A stretch of 64,000 bases of DNA from Collinsella aerofaciens (lineage in GTDB: Bacteria > Actinomycetota > Coriobacteriia > Coriobacteriales > Coriobacteriaceae), in assembly GCF_015548375.1 (NCBI RefSeq), contig NZ_JADMWW010000006.1, positions 39,407-103,406 of the forward strand, in the 5' to 3' direction. The notes below the pieces were generated by a model. That model worked only from the letters and a program-made list of their open reading frames with translations. It searched no databases and was not told the DNA's origin. Shown piece by piece: positions 53,009-61,041 of the stretch. A program made the translations under genes and the position numbers. Positions within the stretch are counted from its first letter, which is position 1. The number at the start of each line of letters is the position of its first letter.

Positions 53009-54136
53009 ATGAAGGATCTACTTTGTGACATATCGGCTTTTAGGTACTGGCGTTTGCCTCCTCAAGTCCGCGCTTTGTGTCCGCCGCTTCCACGACCGGA
53101 AGAAGACCGGCAGCGATATGATCTCGCCCGCAACCCGACGGCTGCGGTCGCGCTCGGTTTTCCGTTGCATACATTGGTTCGGACGAGAAACAAACGGACT
53201 TGTCCTGCCAGCATTAGGCAGCGGCTGTTTCTTGGTGAGCTCCCCAGGGAATCCGTGCTGGAAACGGAGCATGGATTTTTGATTACGTCTCCTCTACTGA
53301 CGGCATTCATCATGTCACGGCATCTGACGGATCTTCAGCTTCTTTTGGTATTGGCGGAGATGTGCGGCTTGTTTGCGGTGTGTGCCCTGCCGGCGTTACT
53401 TGAGACGGAGCTTTCGCGTGCAATTGATTCGGGTGCGATTTCGACAACGTTCGGTTGGGCGCGCTGCCCGTCCGAGGACGGCACCGCCTCAAATTTATGG
53501 CGTCGAGACGCTTTGGTTTTGGGCGGAGACCTTGACCGTTTTTGTTCAGATGTTTGTGGGATGCGTTACGGCAATAGATTTATGGCGGTATCGCAACTCG
53601 TTCCATTGGGTGCCGCGTCGCCTTTTGAGGTCGAGGCGTATTTGCTACTTGCACTGCCGCGATCCCTGGGAGGCGAAGGTTTTTGCGGCATAGAGCTTAA
53701 TGTTGAAGTGATGCTAAACACAAGTGCTCGAGCGATTGTGGGAAAGTCCCGTGTATATATCGACCTACTTCTTTCTTCACCGGACGGTAGGCGACAGGTG
53801 GCCATTGAATGTCAGGGAAAGGCCTCGCACGGACGCGCAGGGGATGGCTTGCGTGACGCTGACCGCATGACGGCCCTTCAGGCCATGGGCTACGATGTAC
53901 TTCTCCTGACACACAGACAGATATCCGATGAGGGTAGATTCCGCGCGATCGTTAAGACCGTATGCAGGATGCTCGATGCTGAATATCGCGATAAAAGCTC
54001 AGATGAGCAAAGGGCTGAGACATTACTTCGGTCTGAACTATTCGTTGACTGGACAAAATTGGGAGTAATTGACGGAAAGATGCCCGTTAGACACAAAACA
54101 GTTCGATCGTGGACGGCTGCGGTTCTAAGTGAGTAG
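53009..54136 (+). CDS. Hypothetical protein with C-terminal DUF559/Vsr-like nuclease fold
   Basis: The 375-aa protein has no recognised N-terminal domain. Around residues 245-320, VYIDLLLSSPDGRRQVAIECQGK, then a run of Arg/Asp and LQAMGYDVLLLTHRQI follow the DUF559 pattern. D252 and E267-x-Q-G-K271 stand where PD-(D/E)xK nucleases have their metal ligands. It could be a nuclease of a defence or toxin type; that is inference. The start is unsure (GTG 53003 or ATG 53009) and lacks a good ribosome-binding site. It is flanked by two direct 119-bp elements, and its last codons come from the second one. Base composition is more AT-rich than its neighbours. Confidence 0.65.
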   Translation: MKDLLCDISAFRYWRLPPQVRALCPPLPRPEEDRQRYDLARNPTAAVALGFPLHTLVRTRNKRTCPASIRQRLFLGELPRESVLETEHGFLITSPLLTAFIMSRHLTDLQLLLVLAEMCGLFAVCALPALLETELSRAIDSGAISTTFGWARCPSEDGTASNLWRRDALVLGGDLDRFCSDVCGMRYGNRFMAVSQLVPLGAASPFEVEAYLLLALPRSLGGEGFCGIELNVEVMLNTSARAIVGKSRVYIDLLLSSPDGRRQVAIECQGKASHGRAGDGLRDADRMTALQAMGYDVLLLTHRQISDEGRFRAIVKTVCRMLDAEYRDKSSDEQRAETLLRSELFVDWTKLGVIDGKMPVRHKTVRSWTAAVLSE

Positions 54137-54245
54137 ACTTTTGGCTTGATGGCGACCAGGCCGTTTTGAAACAAGTCATTTCCCAGCGACTTTATAAAGC
54201 AATACGGATGGTCTGCTCGGCAAGTTTCGAAAAGTCTACTCACTT
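54127..54245. mobile_element. 119-bp MITE-like element, copy 2
   Basis: Terminal inverted repeats AAGTGAGTAGACTTTT and AAAAGTCTACTCACTT bound the element. Copy 1 and this copy share length, orientation and the inner GGCGACCAGGC block. The left end supplies SE* for the DUF559-like gene. Confidence 0.8.
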
Positions 54246-54316
54246 AGTTTTTGACGAGAGACCGATGCCGAAGATAGCTCTATTTCAGGGCGTTAACGAG
54301 TCCTCGAGACACAAAA

Positions 54317-54343
54317 AGGCCCGAACCAATACGGTCCGGGCCT
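54317..54343 (-). terminator. Rho-independent terminator of the rubrerythrin gene
   Basis: The stem AGGCCCGAACC (54317-54327) with GGTCCGGGCCT (54333-54343) has one mismatch and is followed on the minus strand by TTTTTGTG. Confidence 0.8.
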
Positions 54344-54377
54344 CATCGAGCTAGAGGTTATGTCTCAAGCGGTTGGC

Positions 54378-54938
54378 TTAGCCAAAGTAGCGCTTGAGCA
54401 GGCCGGCGAAAGCCTTGCCGTGACGAGCCTCGTCGCGAGCCATCTCGTGCACGGTATCGTGGATGGCATCGAGGCCAGCGGCCTTGGCGCGCTTGGCAAG
54501 ATCAGTCTTTCCGGCGGTGGCGCCGTTCTCGGCCTCAACGCGCATCTCGAGGTTCTTCTTGGTGGAGTCGGTCACGACCTCGCCCAGGAGCTCAGCGAAC
54601 TTGGCGGCGTGCTCGGCCTCCTCGTGGGCAGCCTTCTCCCAGTACAGGCCGATCTCGGGATAACCCTCGCGATGGGCGACGCGAGCCATGGCCAGGTACA
54701 TACCGACCTCGGAGCACTCGCCCTCAAAGTTGGCGCGCAGGTCGGCAACGATGTCCTCGGAGACGCCCTCCATCTTGGCGACGCCCACGACGTGCTCGGC
54801 AGCCCACTCGAGCTGGCCCTCCTCCTGCTTCAGGAAACGAGAACCGGGAACGCCGCACTGGGGGCACTTGAAGTCCTCGGGCAGCTGGTCGCCGTCGAAC
54901 TCTTCCACATAACCGCAAACGGGGCAAACAAACTTCAT
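54378..54938 (-). CDS. Reverse rubrerythrin (rubredoxin domain at the N-terminus)
   Basis: The 186-aa protein begins with a rubredoxin-like Fe(Cys)4 site (C5, C8, C25, C28). A ferritin-like di-iron four-helix domain with [12 protein letters not shown] and [13 protein letters not shown] follows. This order, reversed from classic rubrerythrin, marks the reverse rubrerythrins that reduce hydrogen peroxide in anaerobes using NAD(P)H-linked donors. ATG 54938 follows AAAGGATCG. It is a single gene with its own terminator. Confidence 0.92.
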   Translation of the reverse strand: MKFVCPVCGYVEEFDGDQLPEDFKCPQCGVPGSRFLKQEEGQLEWAAEHVVGVAKMEGVSEDIVADLRANFEGECSEVGMYLAMARVAHREGYPEIGLYWEKAAHEEAEHAAKFAELLGEVVTDSTKKNLEMRVEAENGATAGKTDLAKRAKAAGLDAIHDTVHEMARDEARHGKAFAGLLKRYFG

Positions 54939-55194
54939 GATTCGATCCTTTCGATCGATGGCGATTGTGCGCTCGTCCGGTCCCGTAAGGGCCCTCTCCG
55001 GACGTGCGTCTTGACGAGTTCTATTATCCATAAATGCAACCAAATGTGAAGCCTATTAGGAATGATTTTTAATAAAACAATTTCGAGATATGAAGATGTT
55101 GATTGATTAACGATTGGGAGGCCGTCTGCGATTTTTGCTGAGTACAATCGGGCGAGCAAATGTTGACCTATCAACAAATGAAGGAGTTTCCTTT

Positions 55195-56415
55195 ATGCAT
55201 CTAGCCCGTCGTGCCTGGTGCCGAACATATCAGACGGTTTTTCGCATTGCATTGCCGATCCTGCCCTATACCGAGCCGCGCATTCTGGAGCATGCCGAGG
55301 ATGTGCCCGCGGTGCTTCAAAAGCGCTCGATCCAGAAGGTCCTTATCGTGACAGACCCTGGCATTGCACGTTTGGGACTCACGGCATCACTCGAGCGTGC
55401 GCTTACGGCTCAGGGGATTGGCGTTACGGTCTATGCCGAAACGCGTGCGAACCCCACGGTCTCGAATGTGGAGGAGGCGGCGTCCCTGTATCGAGAGCGC
55501 GCCTGCCAGGCCATTATCGGTTTTGGCGGAGGATCAGCCATGGACTGCGCCAAGGGCGTGGGCGCACGCATTGCGCAGCCAAGCAAGCCCATCAACAAGA
55601 TGCGCGGGCTGCTGCGGATTCATCGTCGTCTGCCGCTGCTCATCGCCGTTCCCACCACGGCGGGCACGGGAAGCGAGGTCACGCTTGCGGCGGTAATTAC
55701 CGATGACGAGACGCACTACAAGTATCCCATTAACGACTTTGTGCTTATCCCGCGCTTTGCGGCGCACGACCCCGAGTTTACGCTCGGTCTGCCCGCCTCC
55801 ATTACGGGGCAGACGGGCATGGACGCCCTGACGCATGCTGTCGAGGCCTTTATCGGCCGTAGCACCACGCCCTACACGCGCAAGATGGCGCGTCAGGCGG
55901 TCCAGCTCATCCGCGACAATTTGCTCGAGGCCTATGAGCATGGCGACGACATGCGTGCGCGCCGCAATATGCTTTCGGCGGCGTATAAGGCGGGTGTTGC
56001 GTTTACCCGCTCCTATGTCGGATATGTGCATGCCATCGCGCATAGTCTGGGCGGCCGATACGGAATTCCGCACGGTTTAGCCAACGCGATTATCCTGCCG
56101 CACATGCTTCGCGTTTATGGTGACGCCGCCGCCCCCAAGCTTGCCGATCTTGCTCGCATGGCGGGCATTGCGCCGGCTACCGCGCAGGACAGTCTTGCGG
56201 CCGAGGCCTTTATCGATTGGGTCGACCGCATGAACGAGGCCCTGGGAATCCCCAAATATGTCTCAGGTATTCGCCGCTCCGATATTCCGCAAATGGCGGC
56301 ACATGCCGATGCCGAGGCCAATCCGCTGTATCCCGTTCCGCTTTTGATGGACCGCCTGGAGCTCGAGCATATGTACGAAGTTGTTGCAGGTGGTATGGTT
56401 GAGGACGAGAACTAG
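55195..56415 (+). CDS. Iron-containing alcohol dehydrogenase
   Basis: The 406-aa group III dehydrogenase has the NAD-binding GGGSAMDCAKG motif, PTTAGTGSEV, and metal-ligand histidines within GMDALTHAVEAF and HAIAHSLGGRYGIPHGLAN. It interconverts an alcohol and its aldehyde with NAD(P)H. ATG 55195 follows AAGGAGTTTCCTT. The aldehyde dehydrogenase gene starts 8 bp after its stop, so the pair probably oxidises an alcohol to the acid or works in reverse. The length of the alcohol is unknown; class III ALDH partners usually take medium to long chains. Confidence 0.92.
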   Translation: MHLARRAWCRTYQTVFRIALPILPYTEPRILEHAEDVPAVLQKRSIQKVLIVTDPGIARLGLTASLERALTAQGIGVTVYAETRANPTVSNVEEAASLYRERACQAIIGFGGGSAMDCAKGVGARIAQPSKPINKMRGLLRIHRRLPLLIAVPTTAGTGSEVTLAAVITDDETHYKYPINDFVLIPRFAAHDPEFTLGLPASITGQTGMDALTHAVEAFIGRSTTPYTRKMARQAVQLIRDNLLEAYEHGDDMRARRNMLSAAYKAGVAFTRSYVGYVHAIAHSLGGRYGIPHGLANAIILPHMLRVYGDAAAPKLADLARMAGIAPATAQDSLAAEAFIDWVDRMNEALGIPKYVSGIRRSDIPQMAAHADAEANPLYPVPLLMDRLELEHMYEVVAGGMVEDEN

Positions 56416-56423
56416 GAGGGTCC

Positions 56424-57803
56424 ATGAACACCGAGGAAATTGCGCGCATCGTCGGCGATCAGCGCACCTACTTTAAGACGCACGCTACGTTTGATGTCGA
56501 TGCTCGACGTCGTGCGCTCGTGCGCCTGCGCGAGGCGGTGCGGGCACACGAGACCGATATCGCCCATGCGCTCAAGACCGATTTGGGTAAGTCGCATGAC
56601 GAGGCATATATGTGCGAGATCGGCACGTCGCTTTCCGAGATTCGTCATCAGATTGCGCATGTGGCTCGATGGAGTCGTCCGCGCCTGCGTCCGTGTGACC
56701 TCGCTAATGCTATTAGTGTGTGCAAGACGCAAGCCGTGCCCTATGGCGTCACGCTCATCATGGCGCCTTGGAACTACCCGTTTTTGCTGACGCTCGAGCC
56801 GCTCGCCGGCGCGCTCGCTGCAGGCAACACCGTGGTCATCAAGCCGAGTGCCTATGCGCCGGCTTCGAGCGCGGTGCTCAAGCAAATCTGTGAAGAGGCA
56901 TTTGATCCGTGCCTGGTGACGGTTGTCGAGGGCGGGCGCGCCGAGAATGAGGCGCTGCTCGATGAATGCTGGGACAAGATCTTCTTTACCGGTAGTGTTC
57001 CGGTTGGCAAGCTCGTCATGGAGCGCGCGAGTAAAAACCTTACGCCCGTGACGCTTGAACTGGGCGGAAAGAGCCCCTGTGTCGTGGATGCGACGGCAAA
57101 CCTGAAGGTCGCGGCGCGGCGTATCGCATTTGGTAAATGGCTCAACGTGGGCCAGACCTGCGTGGCGCCCGACTACCTGCTGGTCGACGTGCGCGTGCAC
57201 GATGAGCTGTTGGGTCTCATCAAGGAGGAGGTCCGTCGCATGTTTGGCGAGCACCCGCTCGACAACGAGGACTACGATCATATTGTCAACGCCAAGCATT
57301 TCGCGCGCGTGCGCGGGCTGATCGACCCCGATAAGGTTGTGCTGGGAGGAACGGCGCGCGAGTCGTCGCTCAAAATTGAGCCGACGATCCTAGACGGCGT
57401 GGCGCCTGAGGACGCCGTGATGCAGGAGGAGATTTTCGGCCCCATCTTGCCGGTGCTGACGTTTGAGAGCCTAGACGAGGCCGAAGCGTTTATTACGGAT
57501 CGTCCGACGCCGCTGGCCCTGTATATCTTTAGTCAGGATCGCGCGGTTCAGCAGCGCTTTGTGCGCTACGTGCCCTTTGGCGGCGGCTGCGTTAACGATA
57601 CCATCATGCATCTGGCTACGAGTCATATGGGCTTTGGCGGCATGGGCGCGAGCGGCATGGGACAGTACCATGGCCGCGAGAGCTTCGATACGTTTAGCCA
57701 CAAGAAGAGTATCGTGAACAAGGCAACCTGGCTGGACGTGCCGTTTCGGTATGCGCCCTACGCAAGCTGGAAGCACAAATTCGTGCGCATGTTTGTGCAT
57801 TAG
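56424..57803 (+). CDS. Class III-type aldehyde dehydrogenase
   Basis: The 459-aa enzyme has the general base E212 (TLELGGKSP) and nucleophile C246 (GQTCVAPDY), with APWNYPF and NVGQTC context typical of ALDH3-type enzymes that oxidise fatty aldehydes. A C-terminal tail (WKHKFVRMFVH) resembles the membrane-facing tail of this class. AGGAGGGTCC precedes the ATG. It is co-transcribed with the upstream iron alcohol dehydrogenase (8-bp gap). Confidence 0.93.
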   Translation: MNTEEIARIVGDQRTYFKTHATFDVDARRRALVRLREAVRAHETDIAHALKTDLGKSHDEAYMCEIGTSLSEIRHQIAHVARWSRPRLRPCDLANAISVCKTQAVPYGVTLIMAPWNYPFLLTLEPLAGALAAGNTVVIKPSAYAPASSAVLKQICEEAFDPCLVTVVEGGRAENEALLDECWDKIFFTGSVPVGKLVMERASKNLTPVTLELGGKSPCVVDATANLKVAARRIAFGKWLNVGQTCVAPDYLLVDVRVHDELLGLIKEEVRRMFGEHPLDNEDYDHIVNAKHFARVRGLIDPDKVVLGGTARESSLKIEPTILDGVAPEDAVMQEEIFGPILPVLTFESLDEAEAFITDRPTPLALYIFSQDRAVQQRFVRYVPFGGGCVNDTIMHLATSHMGFGGMGASGMGQYHGRESFDTFSHKKSIVNKATWLDVPFRYAPYASWKHKFVRMFVH

Positions 57804-57926
57804 AATCAGATGGTGTAGCGACAAACGGTCGAAAAGGCGCGGGTGGGGCGAATTTGTGTCCGCACGGGACCGTAGACTTCTCAATAAGGTTACACACCGG
57901 TTTATCCGGCCGTTAGAGGAGCTGCT

Positions 57927-58253
57927 ATGTACGAGCCTTCACGTGTTCTTCTGTCATTTCACATTGCAGGATTTCAGTATGCCGACGGTGCCTTGGTCCT
58001 GGGCGATCTTAAGGTTGGCGATAAGCTGACGCTGTGCGCCGAGCGCGATAATCCCCATGACCCCGAGGCAGTTGCGATCTACTATGGCAAGACCAAACTT
58101 GGCTACGTTCCGGGAAACGAGGTCGGCCCGCTGTCCTTGATGATGTATTACGGCCACGAGGACGTATTTGAGGCCCGCGTGCAACAGGTTGCCCCCGAGC
58201 GCAGCCCGTGGCATCAGGTACGCGTTGGGCTCTACGTGGTGGATGCTCGCTAG
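57927..58253 (+). CDS. HIRAN domain protein
   Basis: The 108-aa protein is a single HIRAN domain: VLLSFHIAGFQYADG, ERDNPHDPEAVAIYYG, LGYVPGNEVGPLS. HIRAN domains recognise 3' DNA ends or damaged/stalled forks in larger proteins such as HLTF; bacterial single-domain versions are uncharacterised. AGAGGAGCTGCT precedes the ATG. A small acidic gene and a phosphoesterase gene follow on the same strand with 18- and 66-bp gaps. Confidence 0.88.
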   Translation: MYEPSRVLLSFHIAGFQYADGALVLGDLKVGDKLTLCAERDNPHDPEAVAIYYGKTKLGYVPGNEVGPLSLMMYYGHEDVFEARVQQVAPERSPWHQVRVGLYVVDAR

Positions 58254-58271
58254 TCGGCAATGGAGGCTGCC

Positions 58272-58451
58272 ATGTTTGATGACGATGACCTGTTTGATCT
58301 GGCAGATGATCCGTTTGAGTGGGATGTGCTACTCGATGACGATGAGCTGGAACAGGACCGTAAGATGCGGCAGGACAAGAAAACTCAGGGTGACGCTTCG
58401 AAAAAGCAAGACAAGCGCCGCCGCGGACTGTTCGGCGGGCTCTTTGGATAA
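58272..58451 (+). CDS. Small acidic/basic bipartite protein, unknown
   Basis: The 59-aa protein has an acidic N-terminal half (FDDDDLFDLADDPFEWDV) and a strongly basic C-terminal half ending KDKRRRGLFGG-type residues. ATG 58272 follows GGAGG; 58260 is an alternative. It is co-directional with the HIRAN gene 18 bp upstream, so a linked role is plausible. No family recognised. Confidence 0.6.
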   Translation: MFDDDDLFDLADDPFEWDVLLDDDELEQDRKMRQDKKTQGDASKKQDKRRRGLFGGLFG

Positions 58452-58517
58452 CCGCCGCATCGCTACGTCTGTATACTTAGCACGAGTTGAACACGTTGCG
58501 AAATGAGGGCATAGACG

Positions 58518-59063
58518 ATGATGTGGTTTACCGCCGACCTGCACCTGGGCGATACGAATATCTTGCACGACATGGACCGGCCGTTTGACTCGGTCGAGGA
58601 GATGAACCGCAAGGTCATCGATGCCATCAATGAGTGCGTGGCTGCGGACGACCGCCTCTATATTCTGGGTGACTTTACCTATCGTTTGCCCCTGGCGGAG
58701 GCGGTGCGCCTGCGCGAGCGTATCGAATGCCAGAACGTGACGCTCATCCGCGGTAACCATGACGGCGACTGGGAAGATTCCGACGTACCGCAGATTTGGG
58801 AAGACGTGCGCGATTACCTGGAGATTGCTCCCGGCTATGCCAAGGGCCATCGTCTGGTTATGAGCCACTACCCCATGCTCAGCTGGAACGGCAAGGCGCG
58901 TGGCGCCGTCATGCTGCACGGGCATATCCACAGCAGGGGAGACCGCACCAACGTGCGCAACCGCGATCGCGAGCGCCCTATCTTTCGCTACGATGTCGGT
59001 CTCGATGCCAACGAGTACAAGCCCGTAAGCCGTGATCAGATTCTTAGCTTCTTTGGGTTATAG
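58518..59063 (+). CDS. Metallophosphoesterase (YfcE/calcineurin-like)
   Basis: The 181-aa protein has the di-metal motif set: DLHLGD (D7, H9), GDFTY, GNHDGD, HYPML and HGHIHS. It hydrolyses phosphodiesters or monoesters; small members act on nucleotides or nucleic acid ends. The start is ATG 58518, with ATG 58521 as alternative. A perfect 22-bp-arm palindrome begins directly at its stop. Confidence 0.9.
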   Translation: MMWFTADLHLGDTNILHDMDRPFDSVEEMNRKVIDAINECVAADDRLYILGDFTYRLPLAEAVRLRERIECQNVTLIRGNHDGDWEDSDVPQIWEDVRDYLEIAPGYAKGHRLVMSHYPMLSWNGKARGAVMLHGHIHSRGDRTNVRNRDRERPIFRYDVGLDANEYKPVSRDQILSFFGL

Positions 59064-59116
59064 GGCGCCAGAGCCACCACAAAGGGGACAGGCACCTTTG
59101 TGGTGGCTCTGGCGCC
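59064..59116. repeat. Palindromic repeat with 22-bp perfect arms
   Basis: The arms 59064-59085 and 59095-59116 (inner part CCACCACAAAGG/CCTTTGTGGTGG) enclose GGACAGGCA. The element starts on the base after the phosphoesterase stop. It is related to 24985-25015. Confidence 0.85.
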
Positions 59117-59203
59117 GTTGCCATTATGGCAGCGGCGCCTTTTTTGTCCGTGCGGCGCGGTAGAGTGTAGGCGGTCGAAATTTGCGTCCATCGAGGAGCT
59201 GCT

Positions 59204-60961
59204 ATGAACGAGATTAAGTGCCCGCATTGCGGCGAAGTTTTTAAGGTCGATGCGTCCGGCTATGCGGATATCGTCAAGCAAGTACGCGATGCCGAGTTTT
59301 CGCGCGACCTGGACGAGCGTGTGAAGGCAGTCCAGCGCGAGGGCGAGCAGGCGCTGGAGCTTGAGCGCTCGCGTTCGACGGCTGCCTTGCAAAAGGCAGA
59401 GTCTCAGCGCAACGCTCAGCTTGTCGAGCAGAAGAACGCTGCAGCTCAGCAGCTGGCACAAGAAGTCGCCAAGCGCGATGCCGAGCTTGCCGAGCTGCGT
59501 GCCAAGCTTGAGGGCGCTGCCGCAGAGCGCGAGAGTGCAAGCCAGCGCGCGGCGGTTGAGGCCCGTGCCGATGCTCAAAAGGAGAATGCCGAGCTGCAGC
59601 GCGAGATCGATAGCCTGCGTGCGCAGCTTGGGCGCAAAGATGACGAAGCAAAGCTTGCCGAAGCCGCGGTACGCAATGCGACTCAAAATGACCTCGCCGC
59701 GCGCGATGCTCAGATTGCGGAGTTGCAGGCAAAGCTTGCCGCCGCAGATAAGGCTCAAGAAATGGCACTCGCAACTGCTGCGGCCGAGGCGCAGCGTAAG
59801 CTCGAGGCTGCGCAAAACGAAGCGAATCGTAAGCTTTCCGATTACCAGACAGAAGTGCGTGAGAAGTTCTCGAATGCTAAGACTCAGTCCGAGCGCGAGG
59901 CCGAGGGCCTTCGTGCACAGCTTCGTGAGCAAGAACTTTCTGCAAAAATGGAGCTGTCGAAGGCGGTCGCCGCGGCGGAACGAGAGCGCGATGAGGCACG
60001 TGCCAAGCTGACGAGCGAGCTGGCGGTGCGCGATTCTCGCGAGGAACAGGCCAAGGCGGCACACGAGCTCGAGCTTGCGCAGGCCAAGCGCGCGAGCGAT
60101 GACCTGATTCGCTACAAGGATGAAGAGATTGAGCGCCTTAAGGACATGAAGGTCCGCCTGTCCACCAAGATGGTGGGCGAGTCGCTCGAACAGCATTGCG
60201 AGACCGAGTTCAATCGCCTGCGCATGACGGCGTTTCCCAATGCATACTTCGAGAAAGATAACGATGCGTCCGAGGGCACCAAGGGCGATTTTATCTTCCG
60301 CGAGTGCGATGCGAGCGGTAACGAGGTCATTTCGATTATGTTCGAGATGAAAAACGAGAACGATGAGACCGCGACCAAGCACAAGAACGAGGACTTCTTT
60401 AAGAAACTCGACCACGATCGCCGCCAAAAGGGCTGCGAGTACGCGGTGCTCTGCACGTTGCTCGAACCCGAGAGCGAGCTTTACAACGCCGGCATCGTGG
60501 ACGTGAGCTATCGCTACGAGAAGATGTACGTGATTCGCCCACAGTTCTTTATTCCCATGATCACGCTTCTTCGCAACGCCGCCATGGGTTCGCTGCGCTA
60601 TAAGCAGGAACTGGCGGAGTACAAACAGCAGAATATCGACGTCACGAACTTCGAAGCCAAGATGGAAAAGTTCAAGAATGATTTCGGTCGCAACTACGAG
60701 ATCGCGAGCCGCAAGTTCCAAACGGCGATTGATGAGATCGACAAGACGATTAGCCATCTGCAGAAAACCAAGGAGGCGTTGCTGTCCTCCGAGAACAATC
60801 TGCGCCTAGCCAACAAGAAGGCCGACGATCTTACCATTCGCAAGCTCACGTGGGGCAACAAGACCATGAAGGCCGCGTTTGACGAGGCGCGCGGGGCTGC
60901 GACAGAGACAAACGATGAGCCAGCCGAGGCGGATTCGTATGAGGTCGAGGATACCGAGTAG
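59204..60961 (+). CDS. DUF2130 protein: zinc-ribbon start, long coiled coil, nuclease-like C-terminus
   Basis: The 585-aa protein starts with CPHCGEVF (C6, C9). A long Ala/Glu/Lys/Arg coiled coil fills about residues 30-325. The DUF2130 domain begins about 330, with D362 and E381-x-K383 (FEMKNEN) in PD-(D/E)xK-like spacing, followed by a second short coiled region. DUF2130 proteins are uncharacterised; a nucleic-acid role is inferred from this motif and the nearby helicase and phosphoesterase. GAGGAGCTGCT precedes the ATG. Confidence 0.88.
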   Translation: MNEIKCPHCGEVFKVDASGYADIVKQVRDAEFSRDLDERVKAVQREGEQALELERSRSTAALQKAESQRNAQLVEQKNAAAQQLAQEVAKRDAELAELRAKLEGAAAERESASQRAAVEARADAQKENAELQREIDSLRAQLGRKDDEAKLAEAAVRNATQNDLAARDAQIAELQAKLAAADKAQEMALATAAAEAQRKLEAAQNEANRKLSDYQTEVREKFSNAKTQSEREAEGLRAQLREQELSAKMELSKAVAAAERERDEARAKLTSELAVRDSREEQAKAAHELELAQAKRASDDLIRYKDEEIERLKDMKVRLSTKMVGESLEQHCETEFNRLRMTAFPNAYFEKDNDASEGTKGDFIFRECDASGNEVISIMFEMKNENDETATKHKNEDFFKKLDHDRRQKGCEYAVLCTLLEPESELYNAGIVDVSYRYEKMYVIRPQFFIPMITLLRNAAMGSLRYKQELAEYKQQNIDVTNFEAKMEKFKNDFGRNYEIASRKFQTAIDEIDKTISHLQKTKEALLSSENNLRLANKKADDLTIRKLTWGNKTMKAAFDEARGAATETNDEPAEADSYEVEDTE

Positions 60962-60981
60962 GGGATAGCGTATCGCGCAAA

Positions 60982-61017
60982 AAGCGGGGCCGCTGGCGAT
61001 GTTGCCAGCGACCCCGC
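60982..61017. terminator. Bidirectional GC-rich terminator
   Basis: GCGGGGCCGCTGGC (60984-60997) pairs with GCCAGCGACCCCGC (61004-61017), with one mismatch, flanked by A and T tracts. It separates the convergent DUF2130 and helicase genes. Confidence 0.8.
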
Positions 61018-61041
61018 TTCGTTTCGTTCCAGTATGTTCGG

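Noticed and set aside
59036..60757. 573-codon open frame opposite the DUF2130 gene
   Set aside because: Leu/Ala-rich product mirrors the coiled-coil codons on the other strand; no ribosome-binding site or domain.
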